The notes below the pieces were generated by a model that saw only the letters and a list, made by a program, of their open reading frames with translations, did not search any database and was not told where the DNA came from. Position numbers and translations under genes: made by a program. 64,000 bases of DNA from Nguyenibacter vanlangensis (GTDB lineage: Bacteria > Pseudomonadota > Alphaproteobacteria > Acetobacterales > Acetobacteraceae). Shown here piece by piece: positions 54,132 through 63,374 of the stretch (positions within the stretch are counted from its first letter, which is position 1; the number at the start of each line of letters is the position of its first letter). The stretch spans positions 3,489,501 through 3,553,500 of the forward strand of contig NZ_CP152276.1 of NCBI RefSeq assembly GCF_038719015.1, read 5' to 3'.

Positions 54132-57040
54132 CATCGGACCCCTCCCCAACCGGTGTCCCGGCCAAGCCGCGCGCCACTGCCCGCCTGCAATTCCATGCCG
54201 GCTTCACCCTGGATGACGCGGCCGCCCTGGTCGATTATTTCGCCGATCTGGGCATCAGCCACCTCTATGCCTCGCCCCTGCTGGCCGCCCGCCCGGGCTC
54301 GACCCACGGCTACGACACGCTCGAATACGGCCGCATCAACCCCGAACTGGGCGGCCACGCGGCGCTGGCCCGGCTGGTCGGCCGCCTCCGCGCCCGCGGC
54401 ATGGGGCTGATCGTCGATATCGTGCCCAACCACATGGCCGTCGGCGGCAGCGGCAATGCCTGGTGGGACAGCCTGCTCTGCTGGGGCAGGGCCAGCCCGT
54501 ACGCCCATTATTTCGACATCGACTGGTCCCCGCCCGATCCCGCGCTGCGCGACCGCGTGCTGCTGCCTTTCCTGGCCGCCCCCTATGGCGACAGCCTGGC
54601 GAAGGGCGAGCTGGATCTGCGCTTCGATCCCCGGGACGGGCGTTTTTCCTGCTGGCATCACGACCATCGCTTCCCGATCTGCCCCAATCATTATGCCGGC
54701 CTGTTCTCCGACGGCGACCTGCCGCCCGTGGCGGCCGCGCTGCTCGGCGCGCTGCGCACCGTCCCGCCCTGCGCCGCCCCGGCCTATCTGGCCGCGCTGG
54801 CCGACTGGTCCCGCGAGGCCGAGGGCGCGCGCCTGATCGGCCACGCCCTGGCCCGCCACAGCGCGGCCACGACGGCCGGCCGCGCCCGGCTGCACGCGCT
54901 GCTCGAACGGCAGCATTACCGCCTGGCCTGGTGGCGCACCGCGTCCGACCTCATCAATTGGCGGCGCTTCTTCGACATTACCGGCCTGGCCGGGCTGTGC
55001 GTCGAACATCCCGATGTGTTCGACGCGGTGCACGGCACGATCGTCGCCCTCTACGGCCAGGGGCTGATCGACGGGGTCCGCGTCGATCATATCGACGGGC
55101 TCACCGCCCCCGGCGCCTATTGCGACCGCTTGCGCCGGGCCCTGGCCGCGGTCGCGCCCCAGCGCCCGCCGGACGCCCCGCCCGGCCCGGCGATCTATGT
55201 GGAAAAGATCCTGGCCGCCGACGAGGCCCTGCCCGCGTCCTGGGGCGTGGACGGCACCACGGGCTACGATTTCCTCGAACAGGTCGATCTGCTGCTGCAC
55301 GATGCAAGCGGGGGCGACGCGCTGAACGACCTGTGGGTCTGGAGCGCCGGCGGCGCCCTCAGTTTCGATGCCGAGCAACGCGCCGCCCGGCAATCGATCC
55401 TCGATCGCGGACTCGCGGCCGAATATGCGCGTGCGGTCCACGCCCTGGCCGCCCTGGCCGCGTCGGATGCGCGCACGCGCGATTTCACCCAGGCCGCCAT
55501 CGCCCGCGTGCTGCGGCAGGTCCTGCTGGCGTTCCCGGTCTATCGCACCTACGCCGCCGAACGCGCGCGTGAAACCGGTGCGGCGTCCCGGCTGCTGCAC
55601 GATATCTGCCGCCAGGTGCGCCCCACCCTGGCCGCGTCCCAGCACCCGCTGCTGGACTGGCTGGAACGCCAGCTCGACGGCAGCCTGCTGCCCGACACCG
55701 CCGACGCCATCGCCTGTTTCGAGCACCTGACCGCGCCCCTGGCCGCCAAGGCGGTCGAGGACACGGCCTTCTACCGCTATGGCCGGCTGCTGTCGCGCAA
55801 CGATGTCGGCACCCACCCCGGCCATTTCGCCGGCACGCCGCAGGGCTTCCACGCCGCTTGCGCCGCCCGCCGTCACGACTGGCCGGACGCCATGCTGGCG
55901 ACCGCCACCCATGACCATAAACGGGGCGAGGACGCGCGCGCGCGCCTGGCCGTCCTGTCGGAACCGGCCGCCGACTGGGCCCGCACCGCCATGGCCTGGT
56001 GCGAACACAACCTCCCCTTGCGCCGCCGCGCCTACGGCGTGCCGAACATCCATCGCGCCTCCGGCGCGTCGAATCTCCATCGCGCCCACGGCGCGCCTGG
56101 TCTCCATGGCGCCGACGGCACGCCGAGCTTCCACCGCGCCGACGGGGCGTCGATCCCCGACCGCGCCGACGAACTGATCCTCTACCAGACGCTGATCGGC
56201 GCCTGGCCGCTGCCCGACGCCGGCGGCGCGTCCATCCTGCCGCCCGATTTCCGCGACCGCATCGCCGCCTGGCAGACCAAGGCGCTGCGCGAGGCCAAGC
56301 GCCATACGGACTGGACGGACGTGAACCAGGAATACGAGGAGTCCTGCAGCGCCTTCCTCGACGGCCTGCTCGACGCAAAGGCATCCCACGGCTTCCCCGC
56401 GATGATGGACGCCTTCGTGTCCCGCATCGCCCCGGCCGGCGCGCTGAACGGCCTGTCGCAGACGCTGCTGCGCCTGACCGCGCCCGGCATGCCCGATCTC
56501 TACCAGGGCTGCGAATTCTGGGATTTCAGCCTGGTCGATCCGGATAATCGCCGGCCGGTCGATTACGCCGCCCGCGCCGCAGCACTCGCATCCGGCGCCG
56601 ACCTGCCCGCGCTGGCCCCCCATTGGCGCGACGGCCGCATCAAGCAGCGATTGATCGCCGCCCTGCTGCGGGCCCGCGCCGACCATCCCGCCCTGTTCGC
56701 GCGCGGCAGCTACCACCCGCTGCGCGTGCAGGGCGTGCGGCGGCACCATGTGCTGGCCTTCGCCCGCCTCCTGGACGGCCAGGCCCTGCTGGTCCTGGCG
56801 CCGCGCCTGGTCCTGCCGCTCGCCCCCAGCCCGGACGACCTGTCCTGCCCGGACGGCACCTGGCGCAGCACCACCCTGGACCTGTCCGGCCTCCCCGACA
56901 GCCAGGTGGCCCGTACTTCGGGGGCCCGCACCTGGCGCTCGCTCCTGCGCCCCGGCGCGGTCTTCGACGACGCGGCCCTTCATCGCCTCGCGCCGCTCGC
57001 GGACACGCTGCCGTTCGATGTCCTGCTCAGCGCATCATAA
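54128..57040 (+). CDS. treY: malto-oligosyltrehalose synthase TreY
   Basis: TreY isomerises the reducing end of maltodextrin to a trehalosyl unit. The 970-residue product has RLQFHAGFTLDDAAALVDYF at the start, YASPLLAARPGSTHGYD, IVPNHMAV, GVRVDHIDGLTAPGAY (nucleophile), IYVEKILAADEALP (acid/base) and PDLYQGCEFWDFSLVDPDNR near the end. It is longer than the typical 720-850, partly because of a 27-base tandem repeat insert (56045-56176). The ATG overlaps the malQ stop as ATGA. Confidence 0.95.
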   Translation: MTSDPSPTGVPAKPRATARLQFHAGFTLDDAAALVDYFADLGISHLYASPLLAARPGSTHGYDTLEYGRINPELGGHAALARLVGRLRARGMGLIVDIVPNHMAVGGSGNAWWDSLLCWGRASPYAHYFDIDWSPPDPALRDRVLLPFLAAPYGDSLAKGELDLRFDPRDGRFSCWHHDHRFPICPNHYAGLFSDGDLPPVAAALLGALRTVPPCAAPAYLAALADWSREAEGARLIGHALARHSAATTAGRARLHALLERQHYRLAWWRTASDLINWRRFFDITGLAGLCVEHPDVFDAVHGTIVALYGQGLIDGVRVDHIDGLTAPGAYCDRLRRALAAVAPQRPPDAPPGPAIYVEKILAADEALPASWGVDGTTGYDFLEQVDLLLHDASGGDALNDLWVWSAGGALSFDAEQRAARQSILDRGLAAEYARAVHALAALAASDARTRDFTQAAIARVLRQVLLAFPVYRTYAAERARETGAASRLLHDICRQVRPTLAASQHPLLDWLERQLDGSLLPDTADAIACFEHLTAPLAAKAVEDTAFYRYGRLLSRNDVGTHPGHFAGTPQGFHAACAARRHDWPDAMLATATHDHKRGEDARARLAVLSEPAADWARTAMAWCEHNLPLRRRAYGVPNIHRASGASNLHRAHGAPGLHGADGTPSFHRADGASIPDRADELILYQTLIGAWPLPDAGGASILPPDFRDRIAAWQTKALREAKRHTDWTDVNQEYEESCSAFLDGLLDAKASHGFPAMMDAFVSRIAPAGALNGLSQTLLRLTAPGMPDLYQGCEFWDFSLVDPDNRRPVDYAARAAALASGADLPALAPHWRDGRIKQRLIAALLRARADHPALFARGSYHPLRVQGVRRHHVLAFARLLDGQALLVLAPRLVLPLAPSPDDLSCPDGTWRSTTLDLSGLPDSQVARTSGARTWRSLLRPGAVFDDAALHRLAPLADTLPFDVLLSAS
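56045..56176 (+). repeat. 27-bp in-frame tandem repeat inside treY
   Basis: Units begin at 56045, 56072, 56099 and 56126, with a partial fifth at 56153. They encode NIHRASGAS, NLHRAHGAP, GLHGADGTP, SFHRADGAS and IPDRADEL. The insert sits between a helix end (RRRAYGV) and ELILYQTLIGAW, and adds about 44 residues. Confidence 0.9.
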
Positions 57041-57051
57041 CGGCATGCCAG

Positions 57052-58374
57052 CTATTCTCCGCCCAGCACCTCCTCCTTCAACACGTCCTTGCCCAGCACC
57101 GCCGCGATCCGCCGCCGGTCCAGGCGCCCTTCCCAGGCGCCGATCACGACGGGCGCCACGCAATTCCCCGCCAGGTTCCCCACCGCCCGGGCGATCCCGA
57201 TGAACCAGTCCACCGCCAGCAGCATCACCAGGCTGGCCGCCGGAATCGCCGGGGTCGCGGCCAGGGTGGCGGCCAGCACGACGATGCCCATCCCCGGCAC
57301 GCCATGCGCACCCTTCGAGGTCAGCAGCGCGGTGCCCAGCATCACGGCGATCTGCCACGCCGTCAGGTGCGTCCCCGTCGCCTGCGCCAGGAACATCACC
57401 GCCAGCCCCAGATAGATCGACAGCGCATCCAGGTTGAAGGAATAGCCCGCCGGCACCACCAGCCCGACCACCTGCCGGTCCACGCCCATCCCTTCCAGCT
57501 TGGCCATCACGCTGGGCAGCACCGCGTCCGACGCCGTGGTGGTGAAGGTGATCGCCAATTCCTCGCGGAAATGGTTCAGGAACCGCACCGGGCTGACGCC
57601 CGACAATTTCAGGCACGTCCCCAGCCCGACCACGATGAACAGCGCGATGGCGACGAAATACAGCACCACGAATCCCGCCAGATGCGCGATGGCGTTCATG
57701 CCGTACCGCGCCGTCGTCGTCGCCATCGCCCCGAACACGCCCAGCGGCGCCAGCATGATGACGATGCGCATGATGCGCGAAAACAGGGCCGACAGCGCAT
57801 CGACCAGCCGCATGATGGGCGCCCCGGCCGCGCCCATCTGGCTCAGGCAGCACCCGCTCAGGATCGCGAAGAACAGGATCTGCAATATGTTGCCCTGGGC
57901 GAACGCATCGACCGGCGAGCGCGGCACCAGCGACAGCAGGAAGGCCGTGATCCCGCCTTCGTTCAGCATATGCCCGTGGCGGGCATAGGATTCGATCATC
58001 CGCGCATCGTCGCCGCTGGGCACATAGGCCAGGCCCGCCCCGGGCCGGACCAGCATCGCCACCCCCACGGCCGCGCACAGCGCCGCGGTGGTCATCGCCT
58101 CGAAATAGATCAGCGCCTTGGCGCCCAGCCGGCCGACGGTCCGCAGCGACCCCGCGCCGACGATCCCCGTCACCACGATGCAGAACAGCAGCGGCCCCAC
58201 CGCCATCACGATCAGCCGCAGGAACAGGTCGGTCGTCCAGCGCGTCTCGGCCGCCAGCCCGGGCGCCGCCAGCCCCAGCGCGCATCCCAGCGCCCCGGCC
58301 ACGACGACCTGCAGGAACATGCCGGGTCGTCCGCCGCCGCTCGCCCACGCGCCGGTGTCGCTCGCCTCGCTCAT
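57052..58374 (-). CDS. dctA: DctA-type dicarboxylate:cation symporter
   Basis: Secondary importer of C4-dicarboxylates (DAACS family), 440 residues with eight helices and two hairpins. It has FTTTASDAVLPSVMAKLE (hairpin 1; SSSES replaced by TTASD), VVPAGYSFNLDALSIYL, GAHGVPGMGIVVLAATLAA and a DWFIGIARAVGNLAGNCVAPVV end, all DctA-like. The ATG at 58374 is 9 bases after GAGGAG; one at 58383 abuts it. Convergent with treY (11-base gap). Confidence 0.9.
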   Translation of the reverse strand: MSEASDTGAWASGGGRPGMFLQVVVAGALGCALGLAAPGLAAETRWTTDLFLRLIVMAVGPLLFCIVVTGIVGAGSLRTVGRLGAKALIYFEAMTTAALCAAVGVAMLVRPGAGLAYVPSGDDARMIESYARHGHMLNEGGITAFLLSLVPRSPVDAFAQGNILQILFFAILSGCCLSQMGAAGAPIMRLVDALSALFSRIMRIVIMLAPLGVFGAMATTTARYGMNAIAHLAGFVVLYFVAIALFIVVGLGTCLKLSGVSPVRFLNHFREELAITFTTTASDAVLPSVMAKLEGMGVDRQVVGLVVPAGYSFNLDALSIYLGLAVMFLAQATGTHLTAWQIAVMLGTALLTSKGAHGVPGMGIVVLAATLAATPAIPAASLVMLLAVDWFIGIARAVGNLAGNCVAPVVIGAWEGRLDRRRIAAVLGKDVLKEEVLGGE

Positions 58375-58429
58375 CGGGGTCATCTCCTCGCGCTTGCCGG
58401 TCGGGGGTGCATCGCACCCCCTGCCTGCG

Positions 58430-60826
58430 TCAATAGGTGAAATTGATCCGCCCGCCGACGAAGCGCGGCAGCCCCGGGATCACGCCATAGAACGTGGCCT
58501 GCGTGCCCGCCGACAGCCAATAGCGGCGATCGGTCAGGTTCTGGCCATAGACGGTGACCGACCAATGCTGCCGGGGGGCCGCGAAGGTCAGGAAGGAATT
58601 GACCAGGAAATAGGCCGGCGAGCGATAGATGCCCGTCTGGCCGATATATTGCGGCTGGGTCTGCCGCCCGCGATAGGAATAGTCCGCGTCGAAGATCATC
58701 CGGTACTCACGGAAGACGGGCCACGTATAGGTCGCTGCCCCCGACAGCGTCAGGTTGGCCAGTCCCATGTTCACGCCGTCATAATTCGTGTTGATGGCCT
58801 GCCAGACGCCGGTCGTGGCGAAATGCGCCGTGGTGGCGCTGCGGTTCAGGCTCTGGAACTGCGAATAGACGCCGTTCTGGTAACCGAAATTCTGGGTCAG
58901 GACCAGGCCGCGGAACGGATGGGCCTCGGCATCGAACTCCGCGCCATAGATATACGAACGCGGCGCGTTCACATAGCCGCCCAGCACGCCATAGGGCGGG
59001 ACCAGGATCGTCCCCAGCAATTGCTGGTCGCGATAATCATAGTAGAATCCGGCGGCATTGAAACGCAGGCGGCGATCGAACAGCATGGTCTTGAAACCGC
59101 CTTCATAGGTCAGGATCTGTTCCGGCTTGAACGGACGAAGCTGCGCCGCCTGCTGCGTGATGTTGGCCGAGAACCCGCCCGGCTTGAAGCCGCGGCTGAC
59201 CATCACATAGCCCATGATGTTGCGGGTGAACTGGTACTGCGCGCCGACCCGGCCGCCGAACTGGTTGGTCAGCGCCCCGCTATTGCCGAAATTCGTCGGC
59301 GTGCCGATGACCGCGCCCGTGTTCAGGTTGTAGTTCGCGCTGGTGACGTTCAGCATCTGGCGGTCGTCGGATTCATGCTCCAGCGCGCCGATGATGCGCA
59401 GCCTGGGCAGGATCCGATAGGAAAGCTGCAGATACTGGTTGAAATTCTGCTGGTCCTGGCCATAGCGCGTCTCGTTCAGCGGCGTCGTGCCGGGACGGTC
59501 CGAGGAATCGTACCAGAAATTCTGCGCCATGCGCGATCGGCTGTAATACAGGCCGCCCTCCCAGTGGAAGCGCGCACTGGGGTCGATCGATTCCAGCCGC
59601 ACCTCCTGCGAGAACACGTTCGTCTGGTTGTTGCGGAACATGTTGCCATAGGCCAGGATCGAATCCGTCTGGTTCGTCAGCTCGTGCTCGTCCACCATTT
59701 CATAGGCGCTGATGGTCGATAGCCGCCCCCACGCGAAATTCTTCGTATAGCGCGCATTCGCGCCCCAGAAGAGGTTGTCCTCGCGCGGCCTGGTATCGTT
59801 CGCGCTTATGCCCAGGATCTTCGCGAAGCGCGGATCCAGCCCCCACTCCGTCTCGTAAAGGTCCTGCGTCACCGGCACGTGGTACGAGTTGTACAGGTTG
59901 TGGCCCGACGCATATTCGGACTGGTCCGTCGTCCAGTGCCCGCCGATGATCAGGTTCGACGTGCTGTCGATGTCCCATTTCAGCTTGGCGCGCAAAGCCC
60001 CCAGGTCGGCATTGCCGAAACCCTGCCCCGCCGCATTGTGCTGGTAGCCGCCGCCGGTCAGGGACTGGCCGGACAGGCGCAGCGAGACGGACTGCGACAC
60101 GGGCCCCGAGACATACCCCTCGACGCGGTTGCGGCCATAGCTGGCGATGTCCTCGGTCAGCCCCGCATGGAACCGGCGCGTGGGGTCGGCGCTGTGGAAG
60201 TCGATCTCGCCGCCCGTCGTGGCCTGGCCGTGGGTATAGCCCGACGGCCCCGGCGCGATCGAAATATCGTCGAGGTCGAACATCATGCCGGTCGTCATGA
60301 TCGAGACGGGCAGCGCAACCCCGTCCAGATAGGGCATGGTCGAGGGCGTGTTGTTCTGCGTGAAATCCGTCAGCCCCACGCCGCGCAGCGTGAAGTTCAG
60401 CGCGCCCGAGCCGAAGGACGGCTGGATGGTCAGGTTTGGGGCGACGCGCTGGATGTCGGTCATGGTGCGGATGTTGCGATTGAGCAGGTCCTGGCGCGAA
60501 ATCACCGTTTCCGAATGCGCGTTGTGCTGGCCCGCGCCGGTCACGCCGTGACGCGCCGACACGGTCACGGCCTCGGCCTCGGCGCGCGGCGCCGGGACGG
60601 GTGTGCGGGCAGGTACGGCGTGGGCCGCCTTGGATGCCGCGCCCCGGATCGAACCTGGGACCGAACCAGAAACCGAACCGGGGGCCGAACCCTGGGCCAG
60701 CGCCGGCAGCGGCAGCAAAAGGCCGGCCAGGATGCTGCCCAGGGTACTGTTCAGGCTCACCCGCCGCCGCAGGGACGGGCGTCGCGGCAGGCGTAAGGGG
60801 CAGGCGGGTGAAAAGGGCGGGCGCAT
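58430..60826 (-). CDS. TonB-dependent outer-membrane receptor
   Basis: The 798-residue protein has a signal peptide ending LPLPALA, a Pro/Ala-rich extension, a TonB-box-like EAVTVSA, a plug domain (about 70-185: VISRQDLLNRNIRTMTDIQRVAPNL, FTLRGVGLTDF) and a 22-strand barrel ending in VGGRINFTY with the terminal aromatic. The substrate is unknown. A 12-base tandem repeat (60642-60689) encodes the PGS repeats after the signal. A GntR-type site lies upstream, linking it to the ureide genes. ATG at 60826 preferred; the frame is open to 60976. Confidence 0.93.
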   Translation of the reverse strand: MRPPFSPACPLRLPRRPSLRRRVSLNSTLGSILAGLLLPLPALAQGSAPGSVSGSVPGSIRGAASKAAHAVPARTPVPAPRAEAEAVTVSARHGVTGAGQHNAHSETVISRQDLLNRNIRTMTDIQRVAPNLTIQPSFGSGALNFTLRGVGLTDFTQNNTPSTMPYLDGVALPVSIMTTGMMFDLDDISIAPGPSGYTHGQATTGGEIDFHSADPTRRFHAGLTEDIASYGRNRVEGYVSGPVSQSVSLRLSGQSLTGGGYQHNAAGQGFGNADLGALRAKLKWDIDSTSNLIIGGHWTTDQSEYASGHNLYNSYHVPVTQDLYETEWGLDPRFAKILGISANDTRPREDNLFWGANARYTKNFAWGRLSTISAYEMVDEHELTNQTDSILAYGNMFRNNQTNVFSQEVRLESIDPSARFHWEGGLYYSRSRMAQNFWYDSSDRPGTTPLNETRYGQDQQNFNQYLQLSYRILPRLRIIGALEHESDDRQMLNVTSANYNLNTGAVIGTPTNFGNSGALTNQFGGRVGAQYQFTRNIMGYVMVSRGFKPGGFSANITQQAAQLRPFKPEQILTYEGGFKTMLFDRRLRFNAAGFYYDYRDQQLLGTILVPPYGVLGGYVNAPRSYIYGAEFDAEAHPFRGLVLTQNFGYQNGVYSQFQSLNRSATTAHFATTGVWQAINTNYDGVNMGLANLTLSGAATYTWPVFREYRMIFDADYSYRGRQTQPQYIGQTGIYRSPAYFLVNSFLTFAAPRQHWSVTVYGQNLTDRRYWLSAGTQATFYGVIPGLPRFVGGRINFTY
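60642..60689 (-). repeat. 12-bp tandem repeat in the TonB-receptor leader region
   Basis: Four units of the type CCNGGGACCGAA (starting at 60642, 60654, 60666 and 60678) encode the Gly-Ser-Val/Ile-Pro-like repeats just after the signal peptide. It is in frame and probably lengthens the flexible arm before the plug. Confidence 0.8.
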
Positions 60827-61239
60827 GCGGGTTTCCTTGTCCAAATGCCAGAATCCAGAAGCGAGGGGGCGGAAATGACGGCATCTGTCATTCCCGAATC
60901 GTCGCCCGTCCCGCGGCCAGTCTGATGGCGCAATCTGATCTACAAAAAGCCACAGAAAATCGATCAATCGTTGCATACAAGATATAAGACAAGCGCCCGC
61001 AAAACGCGCCCTCTTTACACAAAGGTGACAAATTTTTTAAATCTAAAACGTAACATATTAAAAATATGAGGAAAATTTCCTCGTAATCCACTGTGCTCAG
61101 ACAAAATAGATCAATTATTGTGCATAAAATAATGCATAAGAACAAATAATAATCACATCAAAATGGGACGCCCAATCGGCTCTGATCCGCCGACATCATA
61201 CAGATTGCGAAATGTCGTCCCGTTGGTCATAGTCCTTGT
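60827..61239. other. AT-rich divergent region between the TonB receptor and gntR
   Basis: About 410 bases, AT-rich between 60940 and 61160 against a GC-rich background, with no supported gene. It must hold both promoters. A GntR-type site lies at 60970-60983. Confidence 0.6.
60970..60983. promoter_or_regulatory. candidate GntR operator upstream of the TonB receptor
   Basis: GTTGCATACAAGAT contains TTGCATACAAGA, which differs from the perfect palindrome core TTGTATACAAGA at 61989-62000 by one base (C for T). It lies about 145 bases before the receptor ATG. Confidence 0.5.
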
Positions 61240-61247
61240 ATGCGAGA
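61234..61247. promoter_or_regulatory. candidate GntR auto-operator at the gntR start codon
   Basis: CCTTGTATGCGAGA matches TCTTGTATACAAGA at 11 of 14 positions and covers the gntR ATG (61240-61242). A repressor bound here would block its own gene. Confidence 0.45.
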
Positions 61248-61938
61248 CGCCGCCAAAGACGATGCACACAAGACGCCGCACCTGATCGAGGACCGCATCA
61301 TTCATGCGGCGCTCTCGGGCCGCATCGCGCCCGGCGAACGGCTGGGCGAGAAGGAATTGTCCGAAATCTTCGGCGTCTCCCGCACCCTGGTGCGCGAAGC
61401 GATGATGCGCCTGCAGGCCCGTGGCATCGTCGAGGTCTCGGCCCGGCGCGGCTGGTTCGTCGTCGAACCCTCGGTGCGCGAAGCCCAGAACACCATCGAC
61501 GCCCGCCGCGCGCTGGAAGTCGGCATGCTGGTCACGCTCGGCCGGGTGGACGCGGCCGCGATCCGCGCATTGCGCGCGCATGTCCACGCCGAACAGCAGG
61601 CCATCGCCGGCGGCGACCGCGCCGAACGCAGCTACCTGCTCGGCCATTTCCATGTCTGCCTGGCCGAAACCCTTGGCAATCCGGTGCTCGCCGCCCTGCT
61701 GCAGGACCTGACCACCCGCACCGTGCTGATCGCCGCCCTCTATCAATCCTCGCACGACGCGCACGAATCCTGCCGCGAGCATGACGAGATCATCGACGCG
61801 CTCGAACACGGCGACACGCAAGGCGCCGCACGGCTGATGGACACGCATCTCCGCCATGTCGAGAAGGCGCTGAACTATCGCAGCGCCTCCAACCGGCTGG
61901 ACCACCTCAAGGCCGCGCTCCAGGCCACGCCGCGCTGA
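61240..61938 (+). CDS. GntR/FCD (FadR subfamily) transcriptional regulator
   Basis: The 232-residue protein has an N-terminal winged helix (about 15-80: IIHAALSGRIAPGERLGEKELSEIFGVSRTLVREAMMRLQARGIVEV) and a C-terminal all-helical FCD domain (about 88-215) with the metal-ligand His/Asp pattern (HFHVCLAETLGN, HDAHESCREHDEIIDAL). It probably represses or activates the adjacent ureide genes and TonB receptor in response to a small acid or ureide; the ligand is unknown. The ATG at 61240 lies inside an operator-like site. Confidence 0.92.
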   Translation: MRDAAKDDAHKTPHLIEDRIIHAALSGRIAPGERLGEKELSEIFGVSRTLVREAMMRLQARGIVEVSARRGWFVVEPSVREAQNTIDARRALEVGMLVTLGRVDAAAIRALRAHVHAEQQAIAGGDRAERSYLLGHFHVCLAETLGNPVLAALLQDLTTRTVLIAALYQSSHDAHESCREHDEIIDALEHGDTQGAARLMDTHLRHVEKALNYRSASNRLDHLKAALQATPR

Positions 61939-61986
61939 CCCGGTTCGCGCCCCCATCTCGTGCCCTGCGGATTGCCTTCCATTCCA

Positions 61987-62000
61987 TCTTGTATACAAGA
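61987..62000. promoter_or_regulatory. perfect GntR-type operator palindrome upstream of the amidohydrolase
   Basis: TCTTGTATACAAGA is a perfect 14-bp palindrome whose core TTGTATACAA fits the GntR-family pattern (TNGTNNNACNA). It lies 23 bases before the amidohydrolase start and 48 after the gntR stop, where it could block an internal promoter. Confidence 0.7.
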
Positions 62001-62023
62001 CGCTGAGCCGGCAGGATATCCTC

Positions 62024-63343
62024 GTGCCCCATTCCCCCCTTGCCACACCAACTCGCTCCCCCGGCGCCCGTCCCTCCGGTGATCGCCCTTCCGGTGCCCG
62101 CGCGGTATCGCGGTGCGACCTTTTGGGCGAGGTACCCTATTCGGACGTGCCGGGGCAGTTGTTCCGGCCCTATCTGGGCGGCGGGCACGCGGCGACCCTG
62201 GACCGGATCGCCGCCTGGATGGCCGAGGCCGGGATGCGCGCGCGCATCGACCCGGCGGGCAACATCGTCGGCCGGTATGAGGGCAGCATGCCCGACGCCC
62301 CGGCGCTGCTGCTCGGCTCGCATGTCGACAGCGTGCGCGACGCCGGCCGCTATGACGGCATGCTGGGGGTGATGCTGGGGATCGAAACCGTCGCCCATTT
62401 CGCCGAACGCGGCCGGCGCTTTCCCTTCGCGCTCGAAGTGATCGGCTTCGGGGACGAGGAAGGCTCGCGCTTTCCGGTCTCGATGCTGTGCAGCCGCGCG
62501 GTGGCCGGCGCGCTGGCCGGCCAGGACATGGCCCAGGACATGGTCGACGCCCAGGGCACCAGCCTGGCCGACGCGCTCGGCGGCTTCGGCCTCGACCTGG
62601 CCCGCTTCAGCCAGGCCGCGCGGCGCCGCGCCGACGTGCTGGCCTATGTCGAGGCCCATATCGAACAGGGCCCGGTGCTCGAAGCCGCGGACCGGCCGCT
62701 GGGCGTGGTCAGCGCGATCGCCGCGCAATATCGCTTCCAGGCGGATGTCACCGGGGTGGCCGGCCATGCCGGCACCATGGCGATGGATCTGCGCCGCGAC
62801 GCGCTGGCCGCCGCGGCCGAAATGGTGCTGGCGATCGAACGGATCGGCGGCGGCGGCCCGCCCGACCTGGTGGCCACCGTCGGCCGGCTGGCGGTCGGTC
62901 CCGGCGTGCCCAACGTGGTGCCCGGCACGGTCGGCTTCACCATCGACGTCCGCGCCGGCACCCATGCGGTGCGCGACGGCGCGGCCCGGGCGATCCGCGC
63001 CGCCCTGTCCGAGATCGCCGCCCGCCGCCAGGTCACGCTGGACCTGGCGCAGCAGCAGGATTTGCCGGCCACCCCGTGCGACCCGGCGCTGACCGGGCTG
63101 CTGGAAGAGGCGGTGCGGCAGGCCACCGGCCACGCGCCGCACGTGCTGGTCAGCGGGGCAGGGCACGACGCCATGGCGATGGCCCGCCTGGCGCCGGTCG
63201 GCATGCTGTTCCTCCGCTGCGCCGGCGGCATCAGCCACAACCCGGCCGAGGCGGTCGACGAAGCCGACGCCGACTGCGCGCTGCGGGCGCTGACCGATTT
63301 CGTGGCGCGCTTCGCCGAAGCGCACCAGGCCGGCCGGCGCTGA
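62024..63343 (+). CDS. M20-family allantoate amidohydrolase / ureidoglycolate-type hydrolase
   Basis: The 439-residue product is a dinuclear-metal amidase of the AllC/HyuC/UAH family. It has LLLGSHVDSVRDAGRYDGMLGVMLGIE (His and Asp ligands), GFGDEEGSRFP (Glu), AYVEAHIEQGPVLE (His and Gln) and GAGHDAMAM. With a PucG-like aminotransferase next door, allantoate deiminase (allantoate to ureidoglycine, ammonia and CO2) is the best guess; N-carbamoyl-amino acid hydrolase is the alternative. The start appears to be GTG at 62024 after AGGA. Confidence 0.85.
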   Translation: MPHSPLATPTRSPGARPSGDRPSGARAVSRCDLLGEVPYSDVPGQLFRPYLGGGHAATLDRIAAWMAEAGMRARIDPAGNIVGRYEGSMPDAPALLLGSHVDSVRDAGRYDGMLGVMLGIETVAHFAERGRRFPFALEVIGFGDEEGSRFPVSMLCSRAVAGALAGQDMAQDMVDAQGTSLADALGGFGLDLARFSQAARRRADVLAYVEAHIEQGPVLEAADRPLGVVSAIAAQYRFQADVTGVAGHAGTMAMDLRRDALAAAAEMVLAIERIGGGGPPDLVATVGRLAVGPGVPNVVPGTVGFTIDVRAGTHAVRDGAARAIRAALSEIAARRQVTLDLAQQQDLPATPCDPALTGLLEEAVRQATGHAPHVLVSGAGHDAMAMARLAPVGMLFLRCAGGISHNPAEAVDEADADCALRALTDFVARFAEAHQAGRR

Positions 63344-63374
63344 CGAAAAGACGAGACGGAGGAAGGAGCCGCCC

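Noticed and set aside
51849..54149. Minus-strand open frame of about 760 codons opposite malQ
   Set aside because: Gly/Gln/Val-rich with no domain, antisense to a complete GH77 enzyme.
54047..56983. Minus-strand open frame of about 980 codons opposite treY and the malQ end
   Set aside because: Antisense to TreY with strong catalytic motifs; translation is Gly/Gln/Arg/Val-rich and repetitive.
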